From: an uncultured Pseudomonadota bacterium
GTDB lineage: Bacteria; Pseudomonadota; Alphaproteobacteria; RF32; CAG-239
DNA: 64,000 nucleotides
Direction of reading: 5' to 3'
Assembly (NCBI GenBank): GCA_949286215.1
Contig: CASDYX010000002.1
Span: 37,625 to 101,624, forward strand
Made by a program: the position numbers and the translations under genes. The notes below the pieces were generated by a model that worked only from the letters and a program-made list of their open reading frames with translations, ran no database searches and had not been told where the DNA came from. How positions within the stretch are numbered: position 1 is the first letter of the stretch; each line of letters starts with the position of its first letter. Positions 33,843 to 42,517 of this stretch are shown piece after piece.

Positions 33843-34397
33843 TTACAATAAATGGTTTTCGGCTAAGTATTTCCAATAAGCGCAAGCGTGCACGGACTGG
33901 ATTATGCCATTGGTGCGCAACAGCTCCTTAATCTCGTCTAAGCTCAGTAAGTGGACACTCAAGCACTCTCCACCGTCAAGGTGTTGTTTATTCTCAATGA
34001 GCTCAACATCTTCGGCGATAAAGTTATAAGTCCAGTTGTTGGTGGTGCTGGGGTTGGCGGACATTCTTAGGTTTTGGCGCCAACGACCGTTGCCATAGCC
34101 GGTTTCTTCCCATAGTTCTCTTTGGGCGGCTTGGAGCGGGGTTTCGCCGTCATCAACACAACCACCGCAAAGCTCATAATTGGTGGTTTGGGTGCCATGG
34201 CGGTACTGACGCACCATTACAAACTTTTTGTCTTTGGTGATGGCCAAAGTATTTACCCAGTTTGGATATTCCAAAACAAAATACTCCGGGATTATCACAC
34301 CATTGGCAAGCTCAATTTTATCCTCACGCACGGTGAGCCATGGTTTTTGGCATAAATACTTGCTTTCCAGAATTTTGGCTTGTTGTTCTTTTTCCAT
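33843..34397 (-). CDS. NUDIX hydrolase (ADP-ribose pyrophosphatase-like)
   Basis: A 184-aa protein. The Nudix box is complete: GGCVDDGETPLQAAQRELWEETG (GX5EX7REUXEEXGU), with the metal-binding Glu. Before it come FVMVRQYRHGTQTTNYELCGG, and after it ANPSTTNNWTYNFIAED, features of the ADP-sugar pyrophosphatase subgroup. The substrate is not determined. It has the same strand as comF, with a 73-bp gap, and may follow the suf operon transcript. Confidence 0.88.
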   Translation of the reverse strand: MEKEQQAKILESKYLCQKPWLTVREDKIELANGVIIPEYFVLEYPNWVNTLAITKDKKFVMVRQYRHGTQTTNYELCGGCVDDGETPLQAAQRELWEETGYGNGRWRQNLRMSANPSTTNNWTYNFIAEDVELIENKQHLDGGECLSVHLLSLDEIKELLRTNGIIQSVHACAYWKYLAENHLL

Positions 34398-34470
34398 TTT
34401 GTTTTATTTTTTAGGGTTAATAATAAAAATTCTATTGCGAATTTAGCGCAATCTTGTGCTTTTGTAAACC

Positions 34471-35190
34471 TTATTTAATGACCCTTGCGACGGTTAGCGT
34501 ATCAACCGATTTGGCACCGGCTTGCAGAATTACTTTGGCACATTCTTTTAAGGTGGAGCCGGTGGTCATCACATCATCTATCAAGACTACTCTTTTGCCT
34601 TTGAGGTTTTCGGGATACTTTACGCTAAAGGCATTTTTGACATTACGAATCCGTTCGTGTCCCGAAAAATCAACTTGTGGTTTGGTTTTGCGGTGTCTTA
34701 TCACTGAGCGGCAATCACAAGGGACACCCTCCAATTTGCTTAACTCTCGCGCTAGTAAAACCGACTGATTATAGCGTCTTTTTATCAAACGCGTATAATG
34801 TAGCGGAACAGGCACAATGATATCTACTTTTTGCGCAAAAATATCTTTTCCGCCCAAACGCAACCATTTGGCCAAGAAGGCTGCATTTTCGGTCCTATCA
34901 TTAAACTTAAAATTCAGAATTAACGGTTTGGAGTGTTCATCATAAACAACAGCCGATCGGCACATCCGAAACACAGATTTGGAATTACGCAAACAATTAC
35001 CACAGAATTTGCCAATAGTGTTTTCTGAGACTAAGGGCAAACCGCAATGTTCACAATAAGGTTTGGAAATAAAGGTGATTTCATTAAAGCAGTCAGCGCA
35101 AAGGCCATTGGCGTCGCCTAAGATTTTGCCACACTTCAGGCAACGGGGCGGCAAAAGTGTATCAATTATTTTTTGAAAGATAACATTCAT
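34471..35190 (-). CDS. ComF family protein (zinc-ribbon phosphoribosyltransferase-like)
   Basis: A 239-aa protein with an N-terminal double zinc ribbon (RCLKCGKILGDANGLCADC, YCEHCGLPL, FCGNC). A type I phosphoribosyltransferase-fold domain follows, with the PRPP loop VVLIDDVMTTGSTLKEC. ComF is needed for DNA uptake in naturally competent bacteria; in others the role is unclear. It starts 3 bp after the sucD-like gene, so it is the last member of the suf-suc operon. Confidence 0.88.
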   Translation of the reverse strand: MNVIFQKIIDTLLPPRCLKCGKILGDANGLCADCFNEITFISKPYCEHCGLPLVSENTIGKFCGNCLRNSKSVFRMCRSAVVYDEHSKPLILNFKFNDRTENAAFLAKWLRLGGKDIFAQKVDIIVPVPLHYTRLIKRRYNQSVLLARELSKLEGVPCDCRSVIRHRKTKPQVDFSGHERIRNVKNAFSVKYPENLKGKRVVLIDDVMTTGSTLKECAKVILQAGAKSVDTLTVARVIK

Positions 35191-35193
35191 CGC

Positions 35194-36075
35194 TTAGGCT
35201 TTGGCTAATCCCAATTTTGCCAATTCATCATGAATATTATTGATACTGTCAACAACCGTCATTCCGGCAGACGTCATGGCATCTCTTTTATCTTGAACCG
35301 TAATACTGCCATTGGTGATAACATCTCCGGCATAGCCCATTTTGTGGCCGAAAGGAACAGCATTTCCGGCAACAAAGCCTATCACCGGCTTGCGATGTTT
35401 CAGGTGCTTATAAAATTCGGCGCCGGCTTCCTCAAAGGTTCCCCCCATTTGCCCAATCATCACAATCGCATCGGTGTTTGTATCCTTATGGAATAGCTCC
35501 AATATATCTTCAAAGGCGGTGCCGACAATCATATCATCGCCTAAACCTATAACCGTGGACTGCCCTAATCCTGCCCGATTGGTTTCCAAAACCGCCTCAT
35601 AGGTTAGAGTTGAAGAACGCGAAACGACGCCTATTCTGCCGGGGGTATGAATATTTTCAGGGAAAATACCAAGTCTTGCCTCTCCGGGGGTGATAATGCC
35701 CGGAGTATTGGGACCGATTAATCTGGTTTTGGAGCCATGGAGCATGGCTTTGATTTCAAGCATATCTTTGATTGGTACGCCGTCAGCAATACATACCGAC
35801 AAGTCAAGTTCAGCCTCCACCGCCTCTCGGACAGCAGCTTTAACAAAACGCGCCGGAACATACATTACCGAAGCATTTGCTCCCGTTTCTTTAACCGCTT
35901 CTTGCACCGTGTTAAAAACCGGAACATCTAAGTGAAAAGTTCCACCTTTGCCAGGGGTGACACCGGCCACAACTTTGGTACCGTAGTCCATTGAGCGTTT
36001 GACGTGGAACGAGGCTTGCGTACCCGTAATACCTTGGATTAAAACTTTTGTATGTTTATCTACCAATATGGACAT
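35194..36075 (-). CDS. Succinyl-CoA ligase alpha subunit homologue lacking the phosphohistidine
   Basis: 293 aa, full length and collinear with SucD. The CoA-binding Rossmann domain (MSILVDKHTKVLIQGITGTQ, GVTPGKGG) and the ligase domain are present. Key active-site residues differ. The phosphorylated His of SucD (KRMGHAGA) is Tyr248 here (HKMGYAGD, codon TAT at 35332-35334). The Glu that contacts it is Gln (MIGQMGG for MIGEIGG). GPNCPG is GPNTPG, SRSGTL is SRSSTL and GIGGDP is GLGDDM. Normal succinyl-CoA synthesis by phosphohistidine transfer is therefore unlikely. It overlaps sucC-like by one base. Confidence 0.88.
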   Translation of the reverse strand: MSILVDKHTKVLIQGITGTQASFHVKRSMDYGTKVVAGVTPGKGGTFHLDVPVFNTVQEAVKETGANASVMYVPARFVKAAVREAVEAELDLSVCIADGVPIKDMLEIKAMLHGSKTRLIGPNTPGIITPGEARLGIFPENIHTPGRIGVVSRSSTLTYEAVLETNRAGLGQSTVIGLGDDMIVGTAFEDILELFHKDTNTDAIVMIGQMGGTFEEAGAEFYKHLKHRKPVIGFVAGNAVPFGHKMGYAGDVITNGSITVQDKRDAMTSAGMTVVDSINNIHDELAKLGLAKA

Positions 36076-37277
36076 TAGTCTGCCGCCTCCATTGCCGATA
36101 AGAGTTTATCAACCGAATCTTCCATGCTGTCGGCAATGATAACCGGCAGTTTGGAGTGTAGCAATATTTCTTTGGCTTCGTCTTTATTGGTTCCTTCAAA
36201 ACGAACAACCAGAGGTACATTTAACCCAACCTCTGAGGCGGCGGCAACTATCCCTTCGGCCAACAAATTACACCGTAAAAAACCACCCAAAACGTTTATC
36301 AAAATTCCCTCAACACGCGGGTTGGTTACAATTATCTTGATACCGGAGGCAATTTTGTCTTTATCGACACCACCTTTAACGTTTAGAAAACAAGCCGTGC
36401 CTTCGCCTTTTTCCCTTATCAAATCCATAGCGGCCAGAGCAATACCATCACCATTAACAATGCAACCGATTGAACCATCAAACGAGCTATACTGAAAGCC
36501 GTTTTTGTTGGCTTTGAGCTCGCGGTCTTCAGTTTCATATTCATCTTGGAGCGGCAAAAAGTCCTTATGGCGAAACAAAGCATTGTCATCAATCGAGAGC
36601 TTGGCGTCCAAAGCTATAATATCGCCATTGGCATCCACTCCTGAGGGGTTAACCTCAAGCATGGTGGCATCGCAATCAACAAAGGCTTGATGAAGTCCGT
36701 TGATAAAGCTTTCAAGCGAGCGAAAACTCTCTTCTTCCAGCTCTAAATATTCCAGAACCTGACGAATTTGCTCTTTGCTGGCGCCGGTCAGCAAATCTAA
36801 ATTCAGGCGCAAAATGAGCTCAGGCGAATTAACCGCCATTTCCGAAATTTCGCGATTTTTTATATCAGCAATCAGCAAAGTAATGGCGGCGTTCATCCTA
36901 TCTATGACGAGGCCGGTATAAAAGATTTTTTTAACAATGCTGAACTCTTCAACATAAATTCGGCTGACTAATTTTCCTTTGGGACCGGTTTGAGGGGTTA
37001 CAAGTGTTGCACCCAACATTTTTTCAGCTTCAACATACACATCGGAAAGGTGCTTTACCTCCCGAATACCGCCTTTGCGACCAGCTGATTTTTCTATGAA
37101 CTTTCCTTTATTACGCGCACCGGATTGAATTTGGGCTTTGAGCATCCATGGACCGCGATAAGAAATTTTTCGGGCAACGTTCTTAGCCTCAAGCGGCGTA
37201 TAAGCCACCTGCCCTTTGGGAATTTTTATTCCGTATTGGCTGATGATTTTTTTGGCTTGATACTCGTGAACGTTCAT
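36075..37277 (-). CDS. Succinyl-CoA ligase beta subunit homologue (ATP-grasp)
   Basis: 400 aa, full-length SucC/MtkA relative. It starts MNVHEYQAKKIISQYGI and keeps metal-binding MLEVNPSG and ALDAKLSIDDNALFR. The nucleotide loop deviates: KAQIQSGARNKGKF replaces K-C-Q-V-H-A-G-G-R-G-K, NVKGGV replaces DVGGGA, and LGGFLRCN replaces FGGIVRCD. AVNSPELILRLNLDLLTG is family-like. The phrase QTGPKGKLVSRIYVEE leans toward malate-CoA ligase MtkA, but the altered sites prevent an activity call. It starts 4 bp after sufE in the suf operon. Confidence 0.88.
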   Translation of the reverse strand: MNVHEYQAKKIISQYGIKIPKGQVAYTPLEAKNVARKISYRGPWMLKAQIQSGARNKGKFIEKSAGRKGGIREVKHLSDVYVEAEKMLGATLVTPQTGPKGKLVSRIYVEEFSIVKKIFYTGLVIDRMNAAITLLIADIKNREISEMAVNSPELILRLNLDLLTGASKEQIRQVLEYLELEEESFRSLESFINGLHQAFVDCDATMLEVNPSGVDANGDIIALDAKLSIDDNALFRHKDFLPLQDEYETEDRELKANKNGFQYSSFDGSIGCIVNGDGIALAAMDLIREKGEGTACFLNVKGGVDKDKIASGIKIIVTNPRVEGILINVLGGFLRCNLLAEGIVAAASEVGLNVPLVVRFEGTNKDEAKEILLHSKLPVIIADSMEDSVDKLLSAMEAAD

Positions 37278-37281
37278 TTAT

Positions 37282-37683
37282 TTACATACTCTGTTCGGCA
37301 TAAAATTTGATTCTTGAGACCATGGACATTAAACCGTTGCGACGGCTCGGGCTTAAATTTTCCTCTAATCCGAGTTTAGCAAAAATATCTTCAATGGCAA
37401 TGTTTTTAATTTCTGATGGGGATTTATCGTTATAAATCATTAAGACTATCGAAATCAATCCTCTGACCAAAATGGCGTCGCTGTCGCCTAAAAAGTGCAA
37501 TTTACCGTCTTGAAACTGCGGCACAAGCCAGACTTGCGACTGACAACCTTGGACTTTCCACTCCGGCGTTTTATATTCTGTCGGCAGATTTTCCAGTTCA
37601 TTCCCCAAATCTATCAGGTAAGAATAGCGGTCTTCCCAATTATCAAGGTAAGAAAAATTTTCAATTAATTCTTCTAGTGTCAT
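37282..37683 (-). CDS. sufE: Cysteine desulfuration protein SufE
   Basis: A 133-aa SufE-family protein that accepts persulfide sulfur from SufS and passes it to the SufBCD scaffold. The sulfur-accepting Cys lies in KVQGCQSQVWLVP. LGDSDAILVRGLISIVLMIYNDKSP and LSPSRRNGLMSMVSRI are typical. Tight spacing (9 bp from sufT, 4 bp to sucC-like) marks it as part of one operon. Confidence 0.93.
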   Translation of the reverse strand: MTLEELIENFSYLDNWEDRYSYLIDLGNELENLPTEYKTPEWKVQGCQSQVWLVPQFQDGKLHFLGDSDAILVRGLISIVLMIYNDKSPSEIKNIAIEDIFAKLGLEENLSPSRRNGLMSMVSRIKFYAEQSM

Positions 37684-37692
37684 CTTCGCCTC

Positions 37693-38118
37693 TTAAAAAA
37701 GTTCCATCATGGCGCGGGCATCTTCACTCAAGCGCTCCATTGACCAAGCCGGCTCCCAAACAATTTTTACCGTAACTAACCCTGTTCCTTCGACCAAAGA
37801 TACGGCATCGGCGGCTTGCTGAGGCAAAATACCGGCAACGGGGCAACCGGGTGCGGTCAGCGTCATATCAATCTCAACATTGGCCTCGTCATCAATGCGG
37901 ATATCATAAACCAAGCCCATATCCCAAATATTTATCATAATTTCAGGATCGCAAACGGTTTTGAGAGCCTCAATAATGTCTTCCTTAGTAGCTTTTTTTT
38001 CACCTTCAGGCAGAGGAGAGCCCGCTGTGGCGATATAGTCTTTCTTTTCTTCGGGAGAAAGAGTCATTGCGGCTAAAAGTTCTGCTTCGTTTGGATTGTT
38101 TGCGGTTTCTTCGGTCAT
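37693..38118 (-). CDS. sufT: SUF system maturation protein SufT (MIP18/DUF59 family)
   Basis: A 141-aa protein. After a polar N-terminus (about 1-45) the DUF59 domain reads EALKTVCDPEIMINIWDMGLVYDI, MTLTAPGCPVAGILPQQ, and IVWEPAWSMERLSEDAR. The Cys in TAPGCPVAG and the DPEI motif are conserved. SufT assists Fe-S maturation when demand is high. It is read between the EamA transporter and sufE, with 9-bp gaps on both sides. Confidence 0.9.
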   Translation of the reverse strand: MTEETANNPNEAELLAAMTLSPEEKKDYIATAGSPLPEGEKKATKEDIIEALKTVCDPEIMINIWDMGLVYDIRIDDEANVEIDMTLTAPGCPVAGILPQQAADAVSLVEGTGLVTVKIVWEPAWSMERLSEDARAMMELF

Positions 38119-38127
38119 GGTTTGTCC

Positions 38128-39018
38128 TTAATGATGGTGTCCACCAAGAAATATTAAGCCAATGATTGAGATAAGCAATAACAGAATATATTGCGGCTTG
38201 ATTTTAGTATATTCCTTTTGGTGATTAAAGTTATTAAACAACATAATCCACACCGGATAAGCATGCACAATCGCTGCCACATAAGCCGGATTGGGTGTGA
38301 GATACATGGTATAAGTTTTTAAGAAACCGTGGAGAATCGCAAAAGACATAAAAAACCACGCATAACGCATATCAGAAAGCGAGATTAAATCTTTTGGCTC
38401 ACGCCTTTCTTTGAGATAGGCCGCCAAGTTAATACTGCCGGCGACAAATGAGGTTATCAACGTGTAATAGTAGATGGCGGAGATGATATTTTCCGAACCT
38501 AAATGAGTGGTTTCTTTGTTGGTAACATCAATAAATATCTCGCAAAACATGCCTATTGCCAAAAAGCTCAGGGCTTTGTGATTGGCTTTGGCCTGACAGA
38601 TTAAAATAAGAGATAAAGTTGTGCCCAACAGGCAGGCAAAAATCAACGACATTTTGGTCGGGGCAGTAAAGAACTCCTGCAGTTCGTAGGGGTGTAAGGA
38701 CAACCAAAAAACAAAGATAAAAGCAATGCTTAAAGGGTGAATCAGACTTGTGACCTGCGCCCCAAAGGTTTTGGCTCCGTTGAGGATACGGTTCTCTCCA
38801 ACCGACATAACAATGCCTTGGGCTATGCACAAAACATAAAAAGCAACGCTATGTATCGGGGCAAAGAAAAAAGCAAAAGGAAGCAAGACCACCGCCGTAC
38901 CTAAACCGCGATAGACCATTAAATGCGACCCTTTAACCTTGATAAACTGATTGACATATACATAACTTGACGTCAACAGGCTCAGGATTATCGCTAATAT
39001 CCACCAGTAATTTTGCAT
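38128..39018 (-). CDS. EamA/DMT-family transporter inside the suf operon
   Basis: A 296-aa integral membrane protein with about ten transmembrane helices in two five-helix halves, as in the drug/metabolite transporter superfamily. The first half is QNYWWILAIILSLLTSSYVY onward, and the second begins near residue 165. The substrate is unknown. It ends in LGGHHH, a C-terminal His triplet that could bind metal; this is inference. It lies 52 bp after sufS and 9 bp before sufT on the same strand, so it is co-expressed with Fe-S assembly genes. Confidence 0.85.
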   Translation of the reverse strand: MQNYWWILAIILSLLTSSYVYVNQFIKVKGSHLMVYRGLGTAVVLLPFAFFFAPIHSVAFYVLCIAQGIVMSVGENRILNGAKTFGAQVTSLIHPLSIAFIFVFWLSLHPYELQEFFTAPTKMSLIFACLLGTTLSLILICQAKANHKALSFLAIGMFCEIFIDVTNKETTHLGSENIISAIYYYTLITSFVAGSINLAAYLKERREPKDLISLSDMRYAWFFMSFAILHGFLKTYTMYLTPNPAYVAAIVHAYPVWIMLFNNFNHQKEYTKIKPQYILLLLISIIGLIFLGGHHH

Positions 39019-39070
39019 TTTTATTTCTCTTGAGTGAAAGTTATAAGCCTTTGGAAAAGCTTGTCAAGAT

Positions 39071-40288
39071 TTAGAGAAACATTTTTTGGGCTTTACGAAT
39101 GGCCGGAAGAAGAGCATCAATATCTTCCCTCGTGGTATAAAGTCCGAAAGAGGCTCTGGCAACCGTTTCATAGCCCATACGATGAACCAGAGGTTCGGCA
39201 CAATGATGTCCGGTACGAACCGAAATACCCTCTTTATCCAGTACAAAAGCTAAATCTGAGGGGTGAATTCCATCAACCACAAAAGAGAACACGCCGCCTT
39301 TATCGGGGGCTGTACCGACCAGAGTTAAGCCTTTGACATTCTCCCACTTTGATTTGGCATAGCTTACCAGCTCATCTTCGTGGGCTTTGATGTTTTCCAT
39401 GCCTAAATTCTTCATGTATTTCAGCGCCTCACCTAAGCCAATGGCTTGGACGATAGCCGGCGTTCCGGCTTCAAAACGTGCAGGAGAAGGCATAAAGGTT
39501 GTTTTTTCGTAAGTTACGGTATCAACCATATCGCCACCGGTTTGATAAGGCGGCATCGAATCGAGAATTTTATATTTGCCGTACAAAACACCTATTCCCG
39601 TCGGGCCGTAAGTCTTATGCCCCGAAAAGGCCAGAAAATCACAATCTATATCTTGGACATCGGTTTTATTGTGGACAATATATTGGCAGGCATCAACCAA
39701 AAACAGAGCGCCATTTTGGTGGGCTTGCTTAGCCATTTTTTTAAGCGGGAAAATTGTGCCCAAGACATTGGACATACCCGTAACGGCCACAAGTTTGGTG
39801 CGTGGGGTTAAATATTTGAGATATTCCTCTTCCAAATAGCTCCCGTCATCGGCTATCGGAAAAACTTTTAAGCTAATGCCAATTTCATCTCGCAACATTT
39901 GCCACGGAACAAGGTTGGCATGGTGTTCGGCCTGAGAAATTAAGACCTCATCTCCGGCGCGCAAAAACTTGCGCCCCCAAGTGGCTGCCACAAGATTAAT
40001 GGATTCCGTGGCATTGCGGGTGAAAATAACTTCATCAGAAGAAGCCGCATTTATGAAATTTTTGACAATCTCCCTCGCTTCTTCATAAGATGCGGTTATA
40101 TCTTCCGACAAGTGATAAATCCCGCGGTGAACATTGGCGTAGTGGTGATTGTATATCTCTTGCATACGATTTAAAACCGGCAAGGGCTTTTGCGCAGACG
40201 CCGCCGAATCCAAAAACACGTTGGGTTTGTTATTGACCAACTCTGAGAGAACGGGAAAATCTTTGCGTATTTCATAAACGTTATACAT
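39071..40288 (-). CDS. sufS: Cysteine desulfurase SufS (SufS/CsdA type)
   Basis: A 405-aa PLP enzyme that removes sulfur from cysteine to give alanine and a protein persulfide. Visible features: the N-terminus VYEIRKDFPVLSELVNNKPNVFLDSAASAQKP, YHLSEDIT, RNATESINLVA, SQAEHHANLVPWQ, and Schiff-base Lys in FSGHKTYGPTGIGVLYG. The persulfide Cys is in VRTGHHCAEPLV. All catalytic parts are intact. Its partner SufE is in the same operon. Confidence 0.96.
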   Translation of the reverse strand: MYNVYEIRKDFPVLSELVNNKPNVFLDSAASAQKPLPVLNRMQEIYNHHYANVHRGIYHLSEDITASYEEAREIVKNFINAASSDEVIFTRNATESINLVAATWGRKFLRAGDEVLISQAEHHANLVPWQMLRDEIGISLKVFPIADDGSYLEEEYLKYLTPRTKLVAVTGMSNVLGTIFPLKKMAKQAHQNGALFLVDACQYIVHNKTDVQDIDCDFLAFSGHKTYGPTGIGVLYGKYKILDSMPPYQTGGDMVDTVTYEKTTFMPSPARFEAGTPAIVQAIGLGEALKYMKNLGMENIKAHEDELVSYAKSKWENVKGLTLVGTAPDKGGVFSFVVDGIHPSDLAFVLDKEGISVRTGHHCAEPLVHRMGYETVARASFGLYTTREDIDALLPAIRKAQKMFL

Positions 40289-40364
40289 TATTTGGCTTTC
40301 GATAAGTGAAACTTTATCTTTATATAAGCTCTTTTTGGAATTTACGCAACTCTTTGGCGCGATT

Positions 40365-41591
40365 TTATGAATTTTGCTTCAAATCCTTAAACCAAGCGCG
40401 CAAGTTTTCATTTTCTATGCGGGCAAATACATCTTCCAAATAAGCGTCTATCAGCATTTTTTTGGCATTTTCACGCGAAATGCCACGAGATTGCATATAA
40501 AACAGCTGTTCTTCATCTAACTCACCGCTGGCGGCACCGTGCGAACATTTTACATCGTCGGCAAAAATCTCGAGCTCAGGCTTAACATCAATTTCTGCCG
40601 TATCGCTCAACAATAAAGCCTTGTGAAGTTGTGTGCCCTCGGTTTGATCAGCATTGGGGGCAATGTGAATTTTGCCTTGGAAAACACCTTTGGCATCGCC
40701 GCCAACTACTCCTTTGATGAGTTGTGACGATGTGGTTTGCGGAACTAAATGCTCAATATCCGTAGTGGTATCAAGCGTTGCCCAACCGTTCATGACATAA
40801 GCGCCATCAACTTTGGCTTTGGCTTGCAGACCTTTGAGTTTAACTTTAGTTTCATTACGGGCAATGTTGGCGCCTTTTTGCAAGCAAAAACTTTTATATG
40901 TACCGGAGGTTTTAACATTCACCGCATGCAACGCAATGTGATTGGCCTTATAGGCCTCATTTTGAAATTTATAGTGGTTTAATTGGGCATTTTCTTTGAC
41001 CGTAATTTCATTTACTTGATTAACAAAATAACGCGATTTTACCTCACCGGTATAACTATAATATTCAACTAAATCTAATTGACTGCCGGTATTTAAGACG
41101 ACTATATTTCGGATATTTTCAAAGAAATTATGTCCTTGAGGAATGGTGTGATAGCACAAGACCAACGGCATTTCAATTTGCCAGTTGGCGGAAACTTCAA
41201 TAAACACGCCTTGCTCTAAATAAGCACTGTTGAGTGCGGCAAAAGGATAATTCTGAATGTCGGCAATTTGATTAATCTGCGCAAAAGCCTCTGACAAAGG
41301 TTTGATGGTTAGACCTTGCGGCAAATTTGAGGTTTTGACCCATTGACCGTTCAGAAAATCAATCTCGGCACAGGCAAACGGAAACTCTTCTTTCGGCATG
41401 GCGCCTTTATCTGCAAGCGGAGCAAAATCATAATCATCGGCATCAAGCTCGCGGAGTTTGGTATATTTCCACGCCTCGGTTTTGGGTGTGGGCAAGCCCT
41501 GGCTCAGAAAAGCGGCTTTACCCTCTTGGTGCAGTGTTTTTGCCCAATGCGAGGTTTGAGAATCGTCGTTATTTTTGAAGAAAGGGTTCAT
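40365..41591 (-). CDS. sufD: Fe-S assembly scaffold protein SufD
   Basis: A 408-aa SufB-like beta-helix protein of the SufBC2D scaffold. The C-terminal core is characteristic: IAPNADQTEGTQLHKALLLSDTAEIDVKPELEIFADDVKCSHGAASGELDEEQLFYM in segments, with the conserved CSHGA His. The N-terminal Trp-rich part includes TEAWKYTKLREL. The start overlaps the sufC stop by one base. The gap to sufS is 76 bp. Confidence 0.95.
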   Translation of the reverse strand: MNPFFKNNDDSQTSHWAKTLHQEGKAAFLSQGLPTPKTEAWKYTKLRELDADDYDFAPLADKGAMPKEEFPFACAEIDFLNGQWVKTSNLPQGLTIKPLSEAFAQINQIADIQNYPFAALNSAYLEQGVFIEVSANWQIEMPLVLCYHTIPQGHNFFENIRNIVVLNTGSQLDLVEYYSYTGEVKSRYFVNQVNEITVKENAQLNHYKFQNEAYKANHIALHAVNVKTSGTYKSFCLQKGANIARNETKVKLKGLQAKAKVDGAYVMNGWATLDTTTDIEHLVPQTTSSQLIKGVVGGDAKGVFQGKIHIAPNADQTEGTQLHKALLLSDTAEIDVKPELEIFADDVKCSHGAASGELDEEQLFYMQSRGISRENAKKMLIDAYLEDVFARIENENLRAWFKDLKQNS

Positions 41592-42349
41592 TATCTTTCC
41601 TTTACAAATTCCGCATAGCCTTTTTCTTCCAGCTCCAAGGCCAAATCTTTATTGCCCGATTTTACAATATGCCCATCGGCAAAAACATGCACAAAGTCAG
41701 GAACAATATAGTTTAACAGGCGTTGATAGTGGGTAATTACCAACATGGAGCGATGTTCATCGCGCAAGGAATTTACCCCATCGGCAACCACCTTTAAGGC
41801 ATCAATATCAAGGCCTGAATCCGCCTCATCCAAAATGGCAAAGGAGGGTTTGAGAATCGCCATTTGCAAAGTCTCAAGACGTTTTTTCTCGCCACCGGAA
41901 AAGCCTACATTTACAAAGCGTTTGAGCATATCCGAATCAATGCCCAATTTTTTGCCTTCTTCACGCAAGAGCTTAATAAACGAAACATTATCGAGCTCCG
42001 GCAAATTAAGGTGTTTGCGTTGCGCATTGAGGGCTTGCTTTAGGAAAGCCGAGGTTGGGACACCCGGAATTTCTACCGGATATTGCATAATCAAGAACAC
42101 ACCTTCTCTGGCTCTTTCTTCAGGCGAAAGAGAGAGCAAATCCTTGCCCTTAAAGCGAACTGATCCACTCGTTACCTCATAGCCCGGTTTGCCGGTCAGC
42201 ACGTAAGACAAGGTTGATTTGCCGGCACCGTTTGGTCCCATAATCGCATGAATTTCACCTTCGTTGATGGTCAGGTTGAAATTTTTGATGATTTCTTTGT
42301 CGCCGACCCTTGCGTGCAGTTCTTCTATTTCCAGTAACGGTGTTGTCAT
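41591..42349 (-). CDS. sufC: Fe-S assembly ATPase SufC
   Basis: A 252-aa ABC-type ATPase that energises the SufBCD scaffold. Walker A GPNGAGKSTL, ABC signature FSGGEKKRLETLQ, Walker B FAILDEADSGLD, and the switch His in LVITHYQRLL are intact. The SufC-type LSPEERAREGVFLIMQYPVEIPG is present. It lies 14 bp after the 50-aa ORF and overlaps sufD by one base. Confidence 0.96.
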   Translation of the reverse strand: MTTPLLEIEELHARVGDKEIIKNFNLTINEGEIHAIMGPNGAGKSTLSYVLTGKPGYEVTSGSVRFKGKDLLSLSPEERAREGVFLIMQYPVEIPGVPTSAFLKQALNAQRKHLNLPELDNVSFIKLLREEGKKLGIDSDMLKRFVNVGFSGGEKKRLETLQMAILKPSFAILDEADSGLDIDALKVVADGVNSLRDEHRSMLVITHYQRLLNYIVPDFVHVFADGHIVKSGNKDLALELEEKGYAEFVKER

Positions 42350-42363
42350 ATTTTTTTCCTTAA

Positions 42364-42516
42364 CTATTCAGCCGCGTGCATACTCTTAAGGTGAGCCAAC
42401 ATTTTTGTGACTTCTTCCTCTGAGGCGCGTTTTTCAGATTTGGCTTCTTTTAATATTTTAGCCGCTATCGTTGACATTTGGGTTAATACTTCTAACATTT
42501 CTTGTTGTTTTGTCAT
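42364..42516 (-). CDS. Small 50-aa helical protein between sufB and sufC
   Basis: ATG 42516 follows the sufB stop by one base (TAA C ATG); the stop is TAG at 42364-42366. The product begins MTKQQEMLEVLTQMSTIAAK and ends LKSMHAAE. It is one amphipathic, charged helix without Cys. The GGAAG in the sufB 3' end could serve as ribosome site, so translation is probably coupled to sufB. No family recognised. Placement and coding quality make it a likely real small protein, perhaps a scaffold accessory; that role is inference. Confidence 0.7.
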   Translation of the reverse strand: MTKQQEMLEVLTQMSTIAAKILKEAKSEKRASEEEVTKMLAHLKSMHAAE

Positions 42517-42517
42517 G

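Noticed and set aside
35194..37277. Calling the pair plain sucC/sucD
   Set aside because: The catalytic phosphohistidine and several active-site motifs are altered, so the standard activity should not be assumed.
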